From DASSUW01 sp963759375 (GTDB taxonomy: Bacteria; Actinomycetota; Thermoleophilia; Solirubrobacterales; Solirubrobacteraceae): a DNA stretch of 64,000 nt. Numbering within the stretch: position 1 is the first letter of the stretch; every line of letters starts with the position of its first letter. The position numbers and the translations under genes were made by a program. Where the stretch lies: assembly GCA_963759375.1 (NCBI GenBank), contig CAVWYY010000003.1, positions 248,001 through 312,000 of the forward strand, given 5' to 3'. Below, piece by piece: positions 18,208-26,649 of this stretch. The notes below the pieces were generated by a model. That model saw nothing but the letters and a program-made list of their open reading frames with translations. It did no database searches and was not told the origin of the DNA.

Positions 18208-19990
18208 CTACTTCAGTGACGTGTAGGCCAGCGCCCAGAGGGCGTTGTCCTGGTCGATCACGCCGTTGACGTTGGACGACTCGATGTTCTCGGTCTTGTC
18301 CCAGATCCAGTTGATCGCCGGGGCCTGCTCCGTGATCTTCTTGTCGATCTCGGCCCACGCCTTGGCGCGCTCGGCCGGATCGGTCAGCAGCGCGGCCTTG
18401 CCCATCTCCTCGTTGAGGGCCTTGTCGTTCAGCTGCGACCAGTTGCTGTTGTTCGCGGGCAGGATGTTGTCGCCGTTGAACGTCGGGTCCAGGTAGGTCT
18501 GCGGGTCGGCGAAGTCCTTCAGCCAGCCGACGTTCGGGCAGATCGCCACGTCCGCCTTCGGCACGTTGCAGAACTTCGTGTACATCGCCTCGTGGGTGAC
18601 CTGGCGCAGGCGCACCTTGAAGCCGAGCTGCTCGAACTGCTGCTTGGCGACCTGGGCCGTCTTCGAGCCGGGCTCGACGTTGTCCGCGACCATCAGGAAC
18701 TCCTTGTCGCCCTCGTACTTGCCGGAGGCGTAGCCCGCCTTCTTGAAGTACTCGGCGGCCAGGTCCAGGTCGGCCTTCGGGTTGGACATGGAAGTCGAAG
18801 CCGGGGCCCTTCAGCCCGCCGGCCTCTTCGAAGCCGGCCATGCCCGGCGGGAGGTAGTGCGTCGCGATGTCGCCGATCGCCGCGCCGCCGCGCGTCAGGC
18901 GCAGCGCCTCGCGGTCGGCGCCGGCGGAGATCGCCCGGCGGACGTTGATGTCGTTGAACGGCTCCTGCGTCATGTTGAGCGCAATCCAGCGCCCGCCGCC
19001 GCTCGGCACGAGCTGGATCTGGTCCTTCTGGTTCTGGAGCGCGGTCCGCAGGACGGCCGGGGGCGGCGGCGTGTCGCCGTTGATCATGCTCTGGCCCTCG
19101 AGGACCTTCCGGGCCATCACGGTGGAGTCGTCGTTGCCCTGATTGATCTGGACCTCGTCCAGGTAGGCGGGACGCGGATCCTGCCCGTCCTTCCAGCTCG
19201 GGTTGCGGACGAGGTGGATCTGCCGGCCGGCCTGATAGCCGATCGCCTTGCCGCTGGCGTCGTTCTCGATCATGTACGGGCCGCTGGCGACCTGGTTCTC
19301 GCCGTAGGTGGAGACCTTCTCGGCGTCGAACTTCTTCGCGTACTCCTCGGGGACCGGAGCGGTGAGCGGCATCGCGAGCGCGCCGGCGAGGACGCCGCCC
19401 GCGCACTTGCCCTGCTCCTGCGGCGTGAGGTCGAACTTGATCGTCTGGTCGTCCGGCGTCGTGATCCCGGGGATCGTCGTGCCGGGCTTCACGCCGACCT
19501 TGGCGCCCTTGATGTCGCCGAAATAGGCGCCGGCGTAGCCGTTGTTCACCGAGTTGAAGAAGCCGCGCTCGATCGCGTACTTGACGTCCTTGGACGTGAT
19601 CTCGCGGTTGACCGGCGGCGAGAACTTCAGGCCCGGCTTGATCTTGACGGTGACCGTGCAGCCGTCCTCCGCGACCTCCGGATCGGACTCGGCCAGGATC
19701 GGGTCGTTCGTGCTCCCGTCATCGATCTTCGGCAGGTACAGCGGCGACTGGGTCGCCCGGTGGACGATGTTGCCGACCTGGTAGTAGGCGATGCCGGGAT
19801 CGATGAAGTCGACGTCGCTCGCCCACAGTGCCGTGAGCTTGCCACCTCGCTTGCCCTCGGCTGGCGTGCCCTGGTTCGAGCCCTGCTCGCCGCCACTGCC
19901 GCTGTCGTCGTCGCCGCCGCAGGCGGCCACGCCGAGGGTGAGCGCGAGCAGAACGCCGAGGATGATGGTCCACTGGAAGGACCGTCGCAT
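18208..19990 (-). pseudogene. Peptide-type ABC transporter substrate-binding lipoprotein, frameshifted near 18790
   Basis: A family 5 extracellular solute-binding protein (DppA/OppA type). Signal peptide MRRSFQWTIILGVLLALTLG ends in the lipobox VAAC, with a Gly/Asp/Ser linker after it. The ATG at 19990 is chosen because GAAAGGA sits just upstream; ATG 20005 in frame has no such signal. The N-terminal lobe reads normally to LKGPGFDF. There one extra G at 18790-18791 shifts the frame, and the rest (MSNPKADLDLAAEYFKKAGY to WALAYTSLK) continues in the next frame to 18208. Removing the base gives a 593-residue protein of family length. The gene lies between permease C and permease B, a less usual order. 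Confidence 0.82.
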
Positions 19991-20053
19991 GAAGCGTCCT
20001 TTCATAGATGTGTCGCTGGAACTAGCCGGATTCAGAGAGGAAGAGCCCTGAGG

Positions 20054-21049
20054 TCACGTCGACTTCGTGCTCTTGGGATTGAGCGCGTCCTGCAGCCCGT
20101 CGCCGACCAGATTGAAGGCCAGCACGGTCAGCAGCAGCGCCATACCGGGGAAGAACATGAACCACCAGGCGACGTCGAAGATCGAGACGGCGTCCGACAG
20201 CATGGCTCCCCACGAAGCCTGGGGAGGCTGGACGCCGACGCCCAAGAACGAGAGCGCGGCCTCCAGCAGGATGTTCGCGGGGATGAAGAGCGTGGCGTAG
20301 ACGATGATCGGCGCCACGAGGTTCGGAAGGATGTCGCGGAACATGATCCGCCCGTTCGCGGCGCCGAGGGAGCGCGAGGCCTCGACGAACTCCTTCTCGC
20401 GCAAGGAGAGCACCTGGCCGCGGATGATCCGGGCCACGTAGGGCGTGTTCGCCATCACGATGATCGCGATCACCACCGAGAGGCCGGGCTGGATGAGCCC
20501 GCCGATGCAGCCGTTCTCGCCCGAGCACGCAGTGGCGATGCCGAGGCCGAACAGCAGCACCGGGAACGCGAGCATCACGTCGAGCGCGCGAGCGATGATC
20601 GTGTCGGCCCAGCCGCGATAGAAGCCCGCGACGATCCCGAGGATCACGCCGAACAGGACCGACAGGCCGGTCCCGATGAGCGCCACGGTCAGCGACACGC
20701 GCGCGCCGTAGAGCACGCGCGAGAAGACGTCGCGGCCGATCGGGTCGGCGCCGAAGAGGTGCTCGCTGCTCGGGCCTTCGGGGAGCCCGAAGTCGTCGAG
20801 CGCCGAGGTCTCCTGGACGTTCGGGCCGGGCGCGCCGACCAGCTTGGTGATCGGGCCGGCGAGGATGGCCACAGCGATCAGGATCGCGATGAAGCCCAGG
20901 GCCACGAGGGCGACCTTGTCCCTGCGGAACCTCCGCCAGAACAGCTGGAGCGGCGAGCGGGCAGCGACCTGCTGCTCGCCACGGACCATCTGGTCGAGAC
21001 CGGGATCCTCCGCATGCAGGAGGTCGCTCGCACCGGCGCCCGTGCTCAT
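20054..21049 (-). CDS. oppC: Oligopeptide/dipeptide ABC transporter permease C
   Basis: A 331-residue permease and the first gene of the leftward operon. A cytoplasmic N-terminus ends in SPLQLFWRRFRRDKVALVAL (the OppC_N region). Then follow the HLFGADPIGRDVFSRVLYGAR motif, about six membrane segments and the EAA loop (FVEASRSLGAANGRIMFRDILPN), ending in GDGLQDALNP. ATG 21049 has GAAAGG 7 nt upstream. The frame is intact, unlike its partners A, B and F. Confidence 0.93.
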   Translation of the reverse strand: MSTGAGASDLLHAEDPGLDQMVRGEQQVAARSPLQLFWRRFRRDKVALVALGFIAILIAVAILAGPITKLVGAPGPNVQETSALDDFGLPEGPSSEHLFGADPIGRDVFSRVLYGARVSLTVALIGTGLSVLFGVILGIVAGFYRGWADTIIARALDVMLAFPVLLFGLGIATACSGENGCIGGLIQPGLSVVIAIIVMANTPYVARIIRGQVLSLREKEFVEASRSLGAANGRIMFRDILPNLVAPIIVYATLFIPANILLEAALSFLGVGVQPPQASWGAMLSDAVSIFDVAWWFMFFPGMALLLTVLAFNLVGDGLQDALNPKSTKST

Positions 21050-21314
21050 ACGAGCGCCTTTCGGCTGAGTGCTGCAGTGTTCAGTTGGTACCTCCTCCGA
21101 GCACGCGCCCCCAAGGCGCGCGGCCGGCGCTTAATTCCCCTTTAAGACCAAACAACCTACAAGGTGGATCGCGGAACCCCATCTGCTTCCGCGAACCCTG
21201 GAGTGCGCAGGTCACACGGATGTTCCCAGCGCCTTCCCCCTGAGGGATCTGGCGGGGCAGCATAGCCCCGTTTTGTTGGGATGCGTTGCGCCGGGATTAA
21301 GATTGCCGATACGA
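21050..21314. promoter_or_regulatory. 265-bp gap upstream of the opp operon and tRNA-Arg
   Basis: No gene is seen. It contains the most AT-rich stretch of this area (about 21130-21170). The inverted repeat CTTAA-N7-TTAAG lies at 21130-21146, and a GGAGGAGGTACC run (read leftward, 21085-21096) has no start codon close behind it. The leftward promoter of oppC is expected here. The repeat could be a site for the ROK regulator encoded 300 bp away; that is a guess from position. Confidence 0.35.
21130..21146. promoter_or_regulatory. Inverted repeat CTTAA-N7-TTAAG, possible ROK operator
   Basis: A short perfect dyad, strikingly AT-rich for this genome, lying about 80 bp upstream of oppC. ROK repressors such as NagC and XylR bind AT-rich dyads with TTA/TAA arms. 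Unproven. Confidence 0.3.
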
Positions 21315-21388
<74 letters not shown>

Positions 21389-21447
21389 CCTTCACGGCGT
21401 CGCTCAAGCAGTCACACGCGCGCTACCCGCTCTGGCAGACTGAGCAA

Positions 21448-22635
21448 ATGGCTGGCGTTGTAGGCACGTCCCCCAATGGGGCGGGGGCGATGCTCCGGCT
21501 GATTCGCGACGGCCGCGCGCGAACCCATGCCGAGCTCGTCGCTCTCACCGGGCTCTCACGGTCCACGGTCGCGCAGCGCGTCGACTCGCTGCTCTCGCGC
21601 GAGCTCGTCGTGCCGGCCGAGCCGGGCGCCTCGCGCGGCGGGCGGCCTCCGCGGACGTTCGCCTTCAACCGCGACGCGGGAGCCGTGCTCGCCGCCGACC
21701 TCGGGGCCACGCACTCGCGCATCGCGGTCACCGACATGGCGGGCGACGTGTTGGCCGAGGCGCGCGAGGACATCCCGATCTCCGAGGGGCCCGAGACCGT
21801 GCTCGGCTGGCTCGAGGAGGCGTTCGACGCCCTGCTCAAGGAGACGGGCCGCAAGCGCGGGGACGTGCAGGGCGTGGGTGTCGGGGTGCCGGGGCCGGTC
21901 GAGTTCCTGAGCGGCACGCCGGTGGCGCCGCCGATCATGCCCGGCTGGGACGGCTACGGCGTCGCCGCCCATCTGCGCTCCCGCTTCGGGTCGCTCGTCC
22001 TGGTCGACAACGACGTGAACATCATGGCCCTGGGCGAGTACTGGGCACGCTGGCGCGACACCCAACACCTGCTGTTCGTCAAAGTCGGCACCGGCATCGG
22101 CTGCGGCGTGATCACCGACGGACGCATCCACCGCGGCGCCCAAGGCGCCGCCGGCGACATCGGCCACATCCACGTCCCCGACCACGACGACGTCATCTGC
22201 CGCTGCGGCAACCTCGGCTGCCTAGAAGCCATCGCCGGCGGCGGCGCCATGGCCACCAAACTCACCGAACTCGGCGTCCCCGCCACCAACAGCCGCGACG
22301 TCGTCAAACACGTCCGCGACGGCCGCCCCGAAGCCATGCGCCTCGTCCGCCAAGCCGGCCGCGAACTCGGCGGCGTCCTCGCCTCAGCCGTGAACTTCTT
22401 CAACCCCGGCGTCATCGTCATCGGCGGCGACATCGCCCACGCCGACGAACACCTGCTCGCCGGCGTCCGCGAAGTCGTCTACCGCCGCTCCACCGCCCTG
22501 GCCACCCGCAGCATCCGCATCAGCCGCTCCACCCTCGACGACCGCGCCGGCGTCCTCGGCGCCGCCGTCATGGTCATCGAGGCCGTGCTGGCGCCCGACG
22601 CGATCGACCAGGCGATCGCGGCGTCGTCGAACTAG
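21448..22635 (+). CDS. ROK-family transcriptional regulator
   Basis: A 395-residue NagC/XylR-type repressor. An N-terminal winged helix (about 10-65: ELVALTGLSRSTVAQRVDSLLS) is followed by a ROK sugar-kinase-like domain: VLAADLGATHSR (phosphate loop), GVGVPGPVEF, VDNDVNIMALGEY, GTGIGCGVI, GAAGDIGHI, and the zinc motif CRCGNLGCLEAIA. It probably controls a sugar or transport operon in response to a carbohydrate; the adjacent ABC operon is a candidate. Codon choice shifts sharply in the middle (about 22060-22560) to C-ending codons plus caa, aaa and gaa, then back. Its TAG shares a CTAG with the stop of pyrE. Confidence 0.9.
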   Translation: MAGVVGTSPNGAGAMLRLIRDGRARTHAELVALTGLSRSTVAQRVDSLLSRELVVPAEPGASRGGRPPRTFAFNRDAGAVLAADLGATHSRIAVTDMAGDVLAEAREDIPISEGPETVLGWLEEAFDALLKETGRKRGDVQGVGVGVPGPVEFLSGTPVAPPIMPGWDGYGVAAHLRSRFGSLVLVDNDVNIMALGEYWARWRDTQHLLFVKVGTGIGCGVITDGRIHRGAQGAAGDIGHIHVPDHDDVICRCGNLGCLEAIAGGGAMATKLTELGVPATNSRDVVKHVRDGRPEAMRLVRQAGRELGGVLASAVNFFNPGVIVIGGDIAHADEHLLAGVREVVYRRSTALATRSIRISRSTLDDRAGVLGAAVMVIEAVLAPDAIDQAIAASSN

Positions 22636-23192
22636 GCGGCCTTGTCCGGGCGGTCGGGGTAGATGTCGTCGATCGTCGCCAGCGGCTCGTAGGGCGCGCC
22701 GTCGGCGGCCCGCACGATCGCCTCGCCGCCGCCGGCCAGGCGGTCGAGGATCGAGATCACGCCGCAGACGTCGTAGCCCTCGCCGCGGACCGCCTCGATC
22801 GCCTGCACGGTCGAGCCGCCGGTGGTCACGACGTCCTCCACGATCAGGCAGCGCTCGCCCTGGTCGAGCGGCGGGCCTTCGACACGGCGCTGGAGCCCGT
22901 GCTGCTTGGTCTCCTTGCGGACGAAGAACGCCTTCACGTCGGCGCCGCCGGCGAGGGCGGCGCAGGCGGGCGCGTCGGCGCCCATGGTCAGCCCGCCCAC
23001 CGCGGTCGCCTCCCACTCGAGGGCGTACGCGGCGACGAGCTCGGCGAGCGCGCCGAAGCCGGCCGGCCGCAGGATGGCCCGCTTGGCGTCGACGTAGTAC
23101 GTGGCGGTGGCTCCAGAGGTCAGCGTGACGTCGCCGATCACCAGCGCGTGGCGGCGGAGCTCCTCGATCAGCGTCTCTTGTGGGGCGGCCAT
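22632..23192 (-). CDS. pyrE: Orotate phosphoribosyltransferase
   Basis: Makes orotidine 5'-phosphate from orotate and PRPP in pyrimidine synthesis. 186 residues with the PRPP loop CLIVEDVVTTGGSTVQA, TSGATATYYVDAKRAIL at the N-terminus, GGLTMGADAPA and the flexible-loop basic motif VRKETKQHG. ATG 23192. It is convergent with the ROK gene, sharing a CTAG at the stops, and stands alone among non-pyrimidine genes. Confidence 0.93.
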   Translation of the reverse strand: MAAPQETLIEELRRHALVIGDVTLTSGATATYYVDAKRAILRPAGFGALAELVAAYALEWEATAVGGLTMGADAPACAALAGGADVKAFFVRKETKQHGLQRRVEGPPLDQGERCLIVEDVVTTGGSTVQAIEAVRGEGYDVCGVISILDRLAGGGEAIVRAADGAPYEPLATIDDIYPDRPDKAA

Positions 23193-23223
23193 GCTCCCGA
23201 TGCTAGGAAGCCGGCCGGTCGCC

Positions 23224-24324
23224 CTACGGATAGACGTCGACGGTGTCGCCCATCCGCACCCAGTTGTAGATCGACCACGCGTTCGGGATCGGCACGCGCA
23301 GGCAGCCGTGGCTGGCCGCGTAGGGCGGCACGTCCACGTAGCCGTGGATCGCGTAGCCGCCGATGAAGTAGTTCGAGTGCACCATCCCGTGCGAGTTCGT
23401 GCCCGGGGACTTGCGGTAGACCTTGAAGCTGCCGAGCACAGTCGGCGTCGACGGCTTGCCCGACGACGTGTGGTAGATCCGCTGCACGCGGTCGCCGTCG
23501 ATCAGCGCCAGGACCTGCCTGGACATGTCGGCCTCGACGTGGTGGCCGTGCCTCGGGTAGCGGACCTTGAAGGCGCCCTTGCCGCCCAGCACCCCGCGCA
23601 CCACGGCCTCGTTCGCGCTGTAGGTCCGGGCCATGCCGCGCATCTTGCGCCAGGCCATCACGGCCCGCTGCGTGGCGGCGTCGTAGATCCCGTTGTGCGA
23701 GGTGACGTAGCGGAGCTTCCCGAGCCCCTTCTGCAGCAGCCGCACGACGGTGCCGCCGTTCCCGGGCACCGGCTTGACCACGAACACCTTCACCTTCGGC
23801 GCGCGCACGGTGAGCATCTGGGGCGTCGCGAGATGGACGGCGGCGATCGTGATCCGCCCCTTGCCCTTGGCGCGGAACGGCGTGCGGAACATGCCCAGGC
23901 GGCCGCCCTGGATCGGCTTGAGCTGCTCGGTCTGCTCGTGGATCTTCTTGCCCTTGCGGAAGAACCGGACGAGCACCGTCTGGCCGGCGACGTACGGGCG
24001 CATGATCCCGCGGACCCGCCACGCGTCGCGCGTGAGCGCGATGCTGCGGCCCTTGTCCTTGTAGGCCTTCTGGACCTTGAGCGTGAGCTTGCCCGCGACC
24101 GGCGCCGGAACCGGCGGTGGCGGCACCGGCGTGGGGGTCGGCGTCGGGGTCGGGACCGGCGGCGTCTGCGCCAGGGCGGCGCCCGGCACCAGCAGCACGG
24201 CGGCGACGGCGATCAGACCGGCACGAGCTCCGATGGCGCGGCGCGGCGGCCCAGCCGCGCCGCCAGCAGGGAGATGGTGAGCGTCGCGCAGACGCTTCCG
24301 GCAATCACCAGCAGATATCCCCAC
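23224..24324 (-). CDS. Exported L,D-transpeptidase (YkuD) with peptidoglycan-binding region
   Basis: Forms 3-3 cross-links in peptidoglycan or anchors proteins to it. After an N-terminal signal (hydrophobic GLIAVAAVLLVPGAALA) comes a Pro/Thr-rich linker (PTPTPTPTPVPPPP), a middle domain of about 170 residues including a PG_binding_1-like stretch (LLQKGLGKLRYVTSHNGIYD), and a YkuD domain ending in GYAIHGYVDVPPYAASHGCLRVP. That holds the catalytic SHGC(L)R motif. The start is uncertain. GTG 24324 has AAGGAG 8 nt upstream and gives a long n-region; a CTG at 24216 overlapping the stop of the upstream gene is the other choice. It overlaps the CPBP gene by 112 bp with the start used. Confidence 0.85.
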   Translation of the reverse strand: MGISAGDCRKRLRDAHHLPAGGAAGPPRRAIGARAGLIAVAAVLLVPGAALAQTPPVPTPTPTPTPVPPPPVPAPVAGKLTLKVQKAYKDKGRSIALTRDAWRVRGIMRPYVAGQTVLVRFFRKGKKIHEQTEQLKPIQGGRLGMFRTPFRAKGKGRITIAAVHLATPQMLTVRAPKVKVFVVKPVPGNGGTVVRLLQKGLGKLRYVTSHNGIYDAATQRAVMAWRKMRGMARTYSANEAVVRGVLGGKGAFKVRYPRHGHHVEADMSRQVLALIDGDRVQRIYHTSSGKPSTPTVLGSFKVYRKSPGTNSHGMVHSNYFIGGYAIHGYVDVPPYAASHGCLRVPIPNAWSIYNWVRMGDTVDVYP

Positions 24325-25115
24325 CAAGGGAGCTCCTTCGTCGCACCGAACGCCAGGGAATTGAAACTTGCGTGCATGATGATGCACGGAATCAAGGACG
24401 CCGTGTAGTAGACCATCAGGCAGAGCATCGCCCCGAGGGTCCCGAGAACCACCACGCCCTCGACGCTACCGCCGGGCAGATGGACCAGCCCGAAGATGGC
24501 GCCGCCGAGCACGACGCCCCACGCGAGGTTGAGGCGCTCGGCCAGCGCGCGGAACAGGAACCCGCGGAAGAAGAACTCCTCGGCGAGCGGCGCCAGGACG
24601 CACGTCATGAGCCCGAATCCGACGAGCGCGAGCAGCGAATCCTCGCCCTTGAGCTCGGTGACCAGGTCCTGGTCCTGGGGCTCGCCGAACAGCAGCGTGA
24701 TGATCGCGCCGGCGATCCACACGGCGATGAACGTGCCGAGGATCCAGGCCGCGGACTTGCGCACCGGGGCGGGCCGCAGGGCGAACCGCGCGGGCGTCGG
24801 GCGCTGGGTCAGCCTCCAGACGATCGCGATCGAGAAGATCACCAGGAACGCGTCGAACACCGCGGTCAACGCGATGCCGGCCGCGTTGCTGTCCACGAGG
24901 TCCTCGCTGTCGCCGCCGCCGGCCTCGATGCCGGCGAGGACGAGGAACTGGATGATCGTCATCGCGACGAGCGCGGCCAGCGCCGCGGCGAACGGAGCCC
25001 ACACCGGGACGCCCAGCCGGTCCGCCAGGCGGACAGGCGGCGGGGGCTCCGGCGGGGTGATCCCGTCCGGCAGCTCAGGGTGCGTCGGATGCCTGAAGGA
25101 CGGGACGCTCGTCAT
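24213..25115 (-). CDS. CPBP-family intramembrane glutamic protease (CAAX/Abi type)
   Basis: A 300-residue membrane protein with about eight hydrophobic segments. It carries the four CPBP motifs: APLAEEFFFRGFLFRAL (EExxxR), FGLVHL (FxxxH) and HASFNSLAF (HxxxN/D). Relatives cleave prenylated or membrane substrates, or act in bacteriocin immunity and sigma-factor control; the substrate is unknown here. The Pro-rich N-terminus (PPEPPPPV) is cytoplasmic. ATG 25115 lies 3 bp behind the HAD gene. Confidence 0.87.
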   Translation of the reverse strand: MTSVPSFRHPTHPELPDGITPPEPPPPVRLADRLGVPVWAPFAAALAALVAMTIIQFLVLAGIEAGGGDSEDLVDSNAAGIALTAVFDAFLVIFSIAIVWRLTQRPTPARFALRPAPVRKSAAWILGTFIAVWIAGAIITLLFGEPQDQDLVTELKGEDSLLALVGFGLMTCVLAPLAEEFFFRGFLFRALAERLNLAWGVVLGGAIFGLVHLPGGSVEGVVVLGTLGAMLCLMVYYTASLIPCIIMHASFNSLAFGATKELPWWGYLLVIAGSVCATLTISLLAARLGRRAAPSELVPV

Positions 25116-25118
25116 GAC

Positions 25119-25805
25119 CTACGTCAAGGGTAATCCGGCCAGTGCGGGCAGATCCGCGAGCGAGCGCACGACCGGGACGCCGTCGGGCGCAGCCACAGCG
25201 CCGTCGCGGGCCACGAGCACCGCCCGCAGGCCGGCCGCGAGCGCGCCCTCGACGTCGGCGTCGGGCGAGTCGCCGGCGTGCAGCGCCTCGTGCGGCGCAG
25301 CGCCGGCCAGCGACAGCGCGTGGTCGAAGATCGCACGATCCGGCTTGGCGCGGCCGAACTCGGCCGACGCCACGGCGCCGTCGACGAGCGGCGCGAGGCC
25401 GGTCTCCTCGAGCCGCTCGTGCAGCGAGACGTCCCAGTTGGAGATCACGACGAGGCGCAGGCCCGCCGCGCGCAGCTCCCGCAGCGCGGGCGCGGCGTCC
25501 GGGTAGGCGACGAAGCGCAGCGACTCCAGCAGCGGCCCGACCAGGTCGCCGTCGACGTGCAGGACCGGCCGCATCGCCTCGGCCGCGCGCCGCCGCAGGT
25601 CCTCCAGCGACGCCGCGTCGCGGCCCTCGTGCAGATGCGCGCGGTAGTACGTGATCTCGGCCCGGATCGCCGCGGCGGCGACCTCCTCGGTGACCTCGAG
25701 ACCCAACCGCTCGCGCAGCGCGGCGCGCAGGTACGGCGCGGGCGGCTCGAACGTCAGCAGCGTCCCGAGCGCGTCGAGGGTGATTGCGCGGATACGCTCC
25801 GGCAC
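25119..25805 (-). CDS. HAD-superfamily hydrolase
   Basis: A 228-residue haloacid-dehalogenase-like phosphatase. The first motif is TLDALGTLL: its nucleophile Asp is present but the usual second Asp (DxD) is Ala, as in true haloacid dehalogenases and some atypical members. Motif II is VVISNWD, motif III contains GRAKPDRAIF, and motif IV is HAGDSPDADVEGA. The GTG at 25805 is chosen; it lies only 4 bp from the ATG of the divergent mscS gene. Substrate unknown. Confidence 0.85.
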   Translation of the reverse strand: MPERIRAITLDALGTLLTFEPPAPYLRAALRERLGLEVTEEVAAAAIRAEITYYRAHLHEGRDAASLEDLRRRAAEAMRPVLHVDGDLVGPLLESLRFVAYPDAAPALRELRAAGLRLVVISNWDVSLHERLEETGLAPLVDGAVASAEFGRAKPDRAIFDHALSLAGAAPHEALHAGDSPDADVEGALAAGLRAVLVARDGAVAAPDGVPVVRSLADLPALAGLPLT

Positions 25806-25809
25806 CGCG

Positions 25810-26601
25810 ATGCATCTTGCCTCGTTGCTCAAGGACGACGGCCAGTGGGGGGTCGTCATCGGCGCGATCGTCGTCGCGCTCGTCCTGGCGTTCATCGTCG
25901 AGCGCCTCTTCAGCCGACGGGCCGAGCGGCTCGCCGAGGCCGTGACGCGCGGCCACGTCTCGCGCGAGACCGCCACCCGGCTGCGGTTCGTGCGGCGGGT
26001 GATCTACGCGGTCATCCTGCTGGTCGGCGTCGCGGTCGCGCTGTCGCAGTTCCGTGGCGTGGACGACGTCGCCGCGAGCCTGCTCGCCTCCGGCGTCGTG
26101 GCGGCCGCGATCATCGGCTTCGCCGCCCGCCAGACGCTCGCCAACTTCGTGGCCGGCGTGATGCTCGCGGTCACGCAGCCGATCCGCGTCGGCGACTGGG
26201 TGCGGTTCGAGGACCACTACGGCGTGGTCGTCGACGTGCGGCTCAACTACACGATCCTGCGCACGGCCGGCGAGACCCGCCTGGTCATCCCGAACGAGAA
26301 GCTGGCGTCCGGGATCCTGCAGAACGACACGCTGGTCAACGACGAGGTCGGGATCGAGGTCGCGGTCTGGATCCCGCCGGGGGCCGACGCCGAGCAGGCC
26401 ATGACCGTGCTGGGCGACGAATCCGGTGCTGACGTCACGGTCGCCGAGACCGTCCCCTGGGGCGTGCGGTTGGCGGTGGGCGGCGGGCCGGTGCCTGCAC
26501 GCGAGCGTGCAACGGCCGAGAACGACCTGCGCGCACGGTGTCACGCGCGCCTGCGCGCGGAGGGCCTGCTGGAGGGTTTCGCAGGCCCGGACAGAACCTG
26601 A
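25810..26601 (+). CDS. Small-conductance mechanosensitive channel (MscS family)
   Basis: A 263-residue channel that releases solutes on hypo-osmotic shock. Membrane segments lie at about 14-33 and 60-80. The pore-lining helix TM3 and its follow-on read ASGVVAAAIIGFAARQTLANF. The MscS beta domain is next (PIRVGDWVRFEDHYGVVVDV, RLVIPNEKLASGILQN). The start codon sits 4 bp from that of the divergent HAD gene with no room for a leader. A GATACGCT -10-like box 11 nt before the ATG fits a leaderless mRNA. Confidence 0.92.
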   Translation: MHLASLLKDDGQWGVVIGAIVVALVLAFIVERLFSRRAERLAEAVTRGHVSRETATRLRFVRRVIYAVILLVGVAVALSQFRGVDDVAASLLASGVVAAAIIGFAARQTLANFVAGVMLAVTQPIRVGDWVRFEDHYGVVVDVRLNYTILRTAGETRLVIPNEKLASGILQNDTLVNDEVGIEVAVWIPPGADAEQAMTVLGDESGADVTVAETVPWGVRLAVGGGPVPARERATAENDLRARCHARLRAEGLLEGFAGPDRT

Positions 26602-26609
26602 CGGCTGAC

Positions 26610-26615
26610 TACACT
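26610..26615 (+). promoter_or_regulatory. Candidate -10 box (TACACT) upstream of the PBP gene
   Basis: TACACT stands out in the 48-bp gap between mscS and the penicillin-binding protein gene and would give a leader of about 27-30 nt. No good -35 box is visible. Confidence 0.3.
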
Positions 26616-26649
26616 GGGTGGTTCGCGCCGTCGCGCCGTCCGTGCCCTG

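Noticed and set aside
17270..20005. 911-residue protein made of a binding lipoprotein plus an unknown Arg-rich domain
   Set aside because: The Arg-rich part is the out-of-frame reading of the binding protein's own second half and of oppB; it is a frameshift product.
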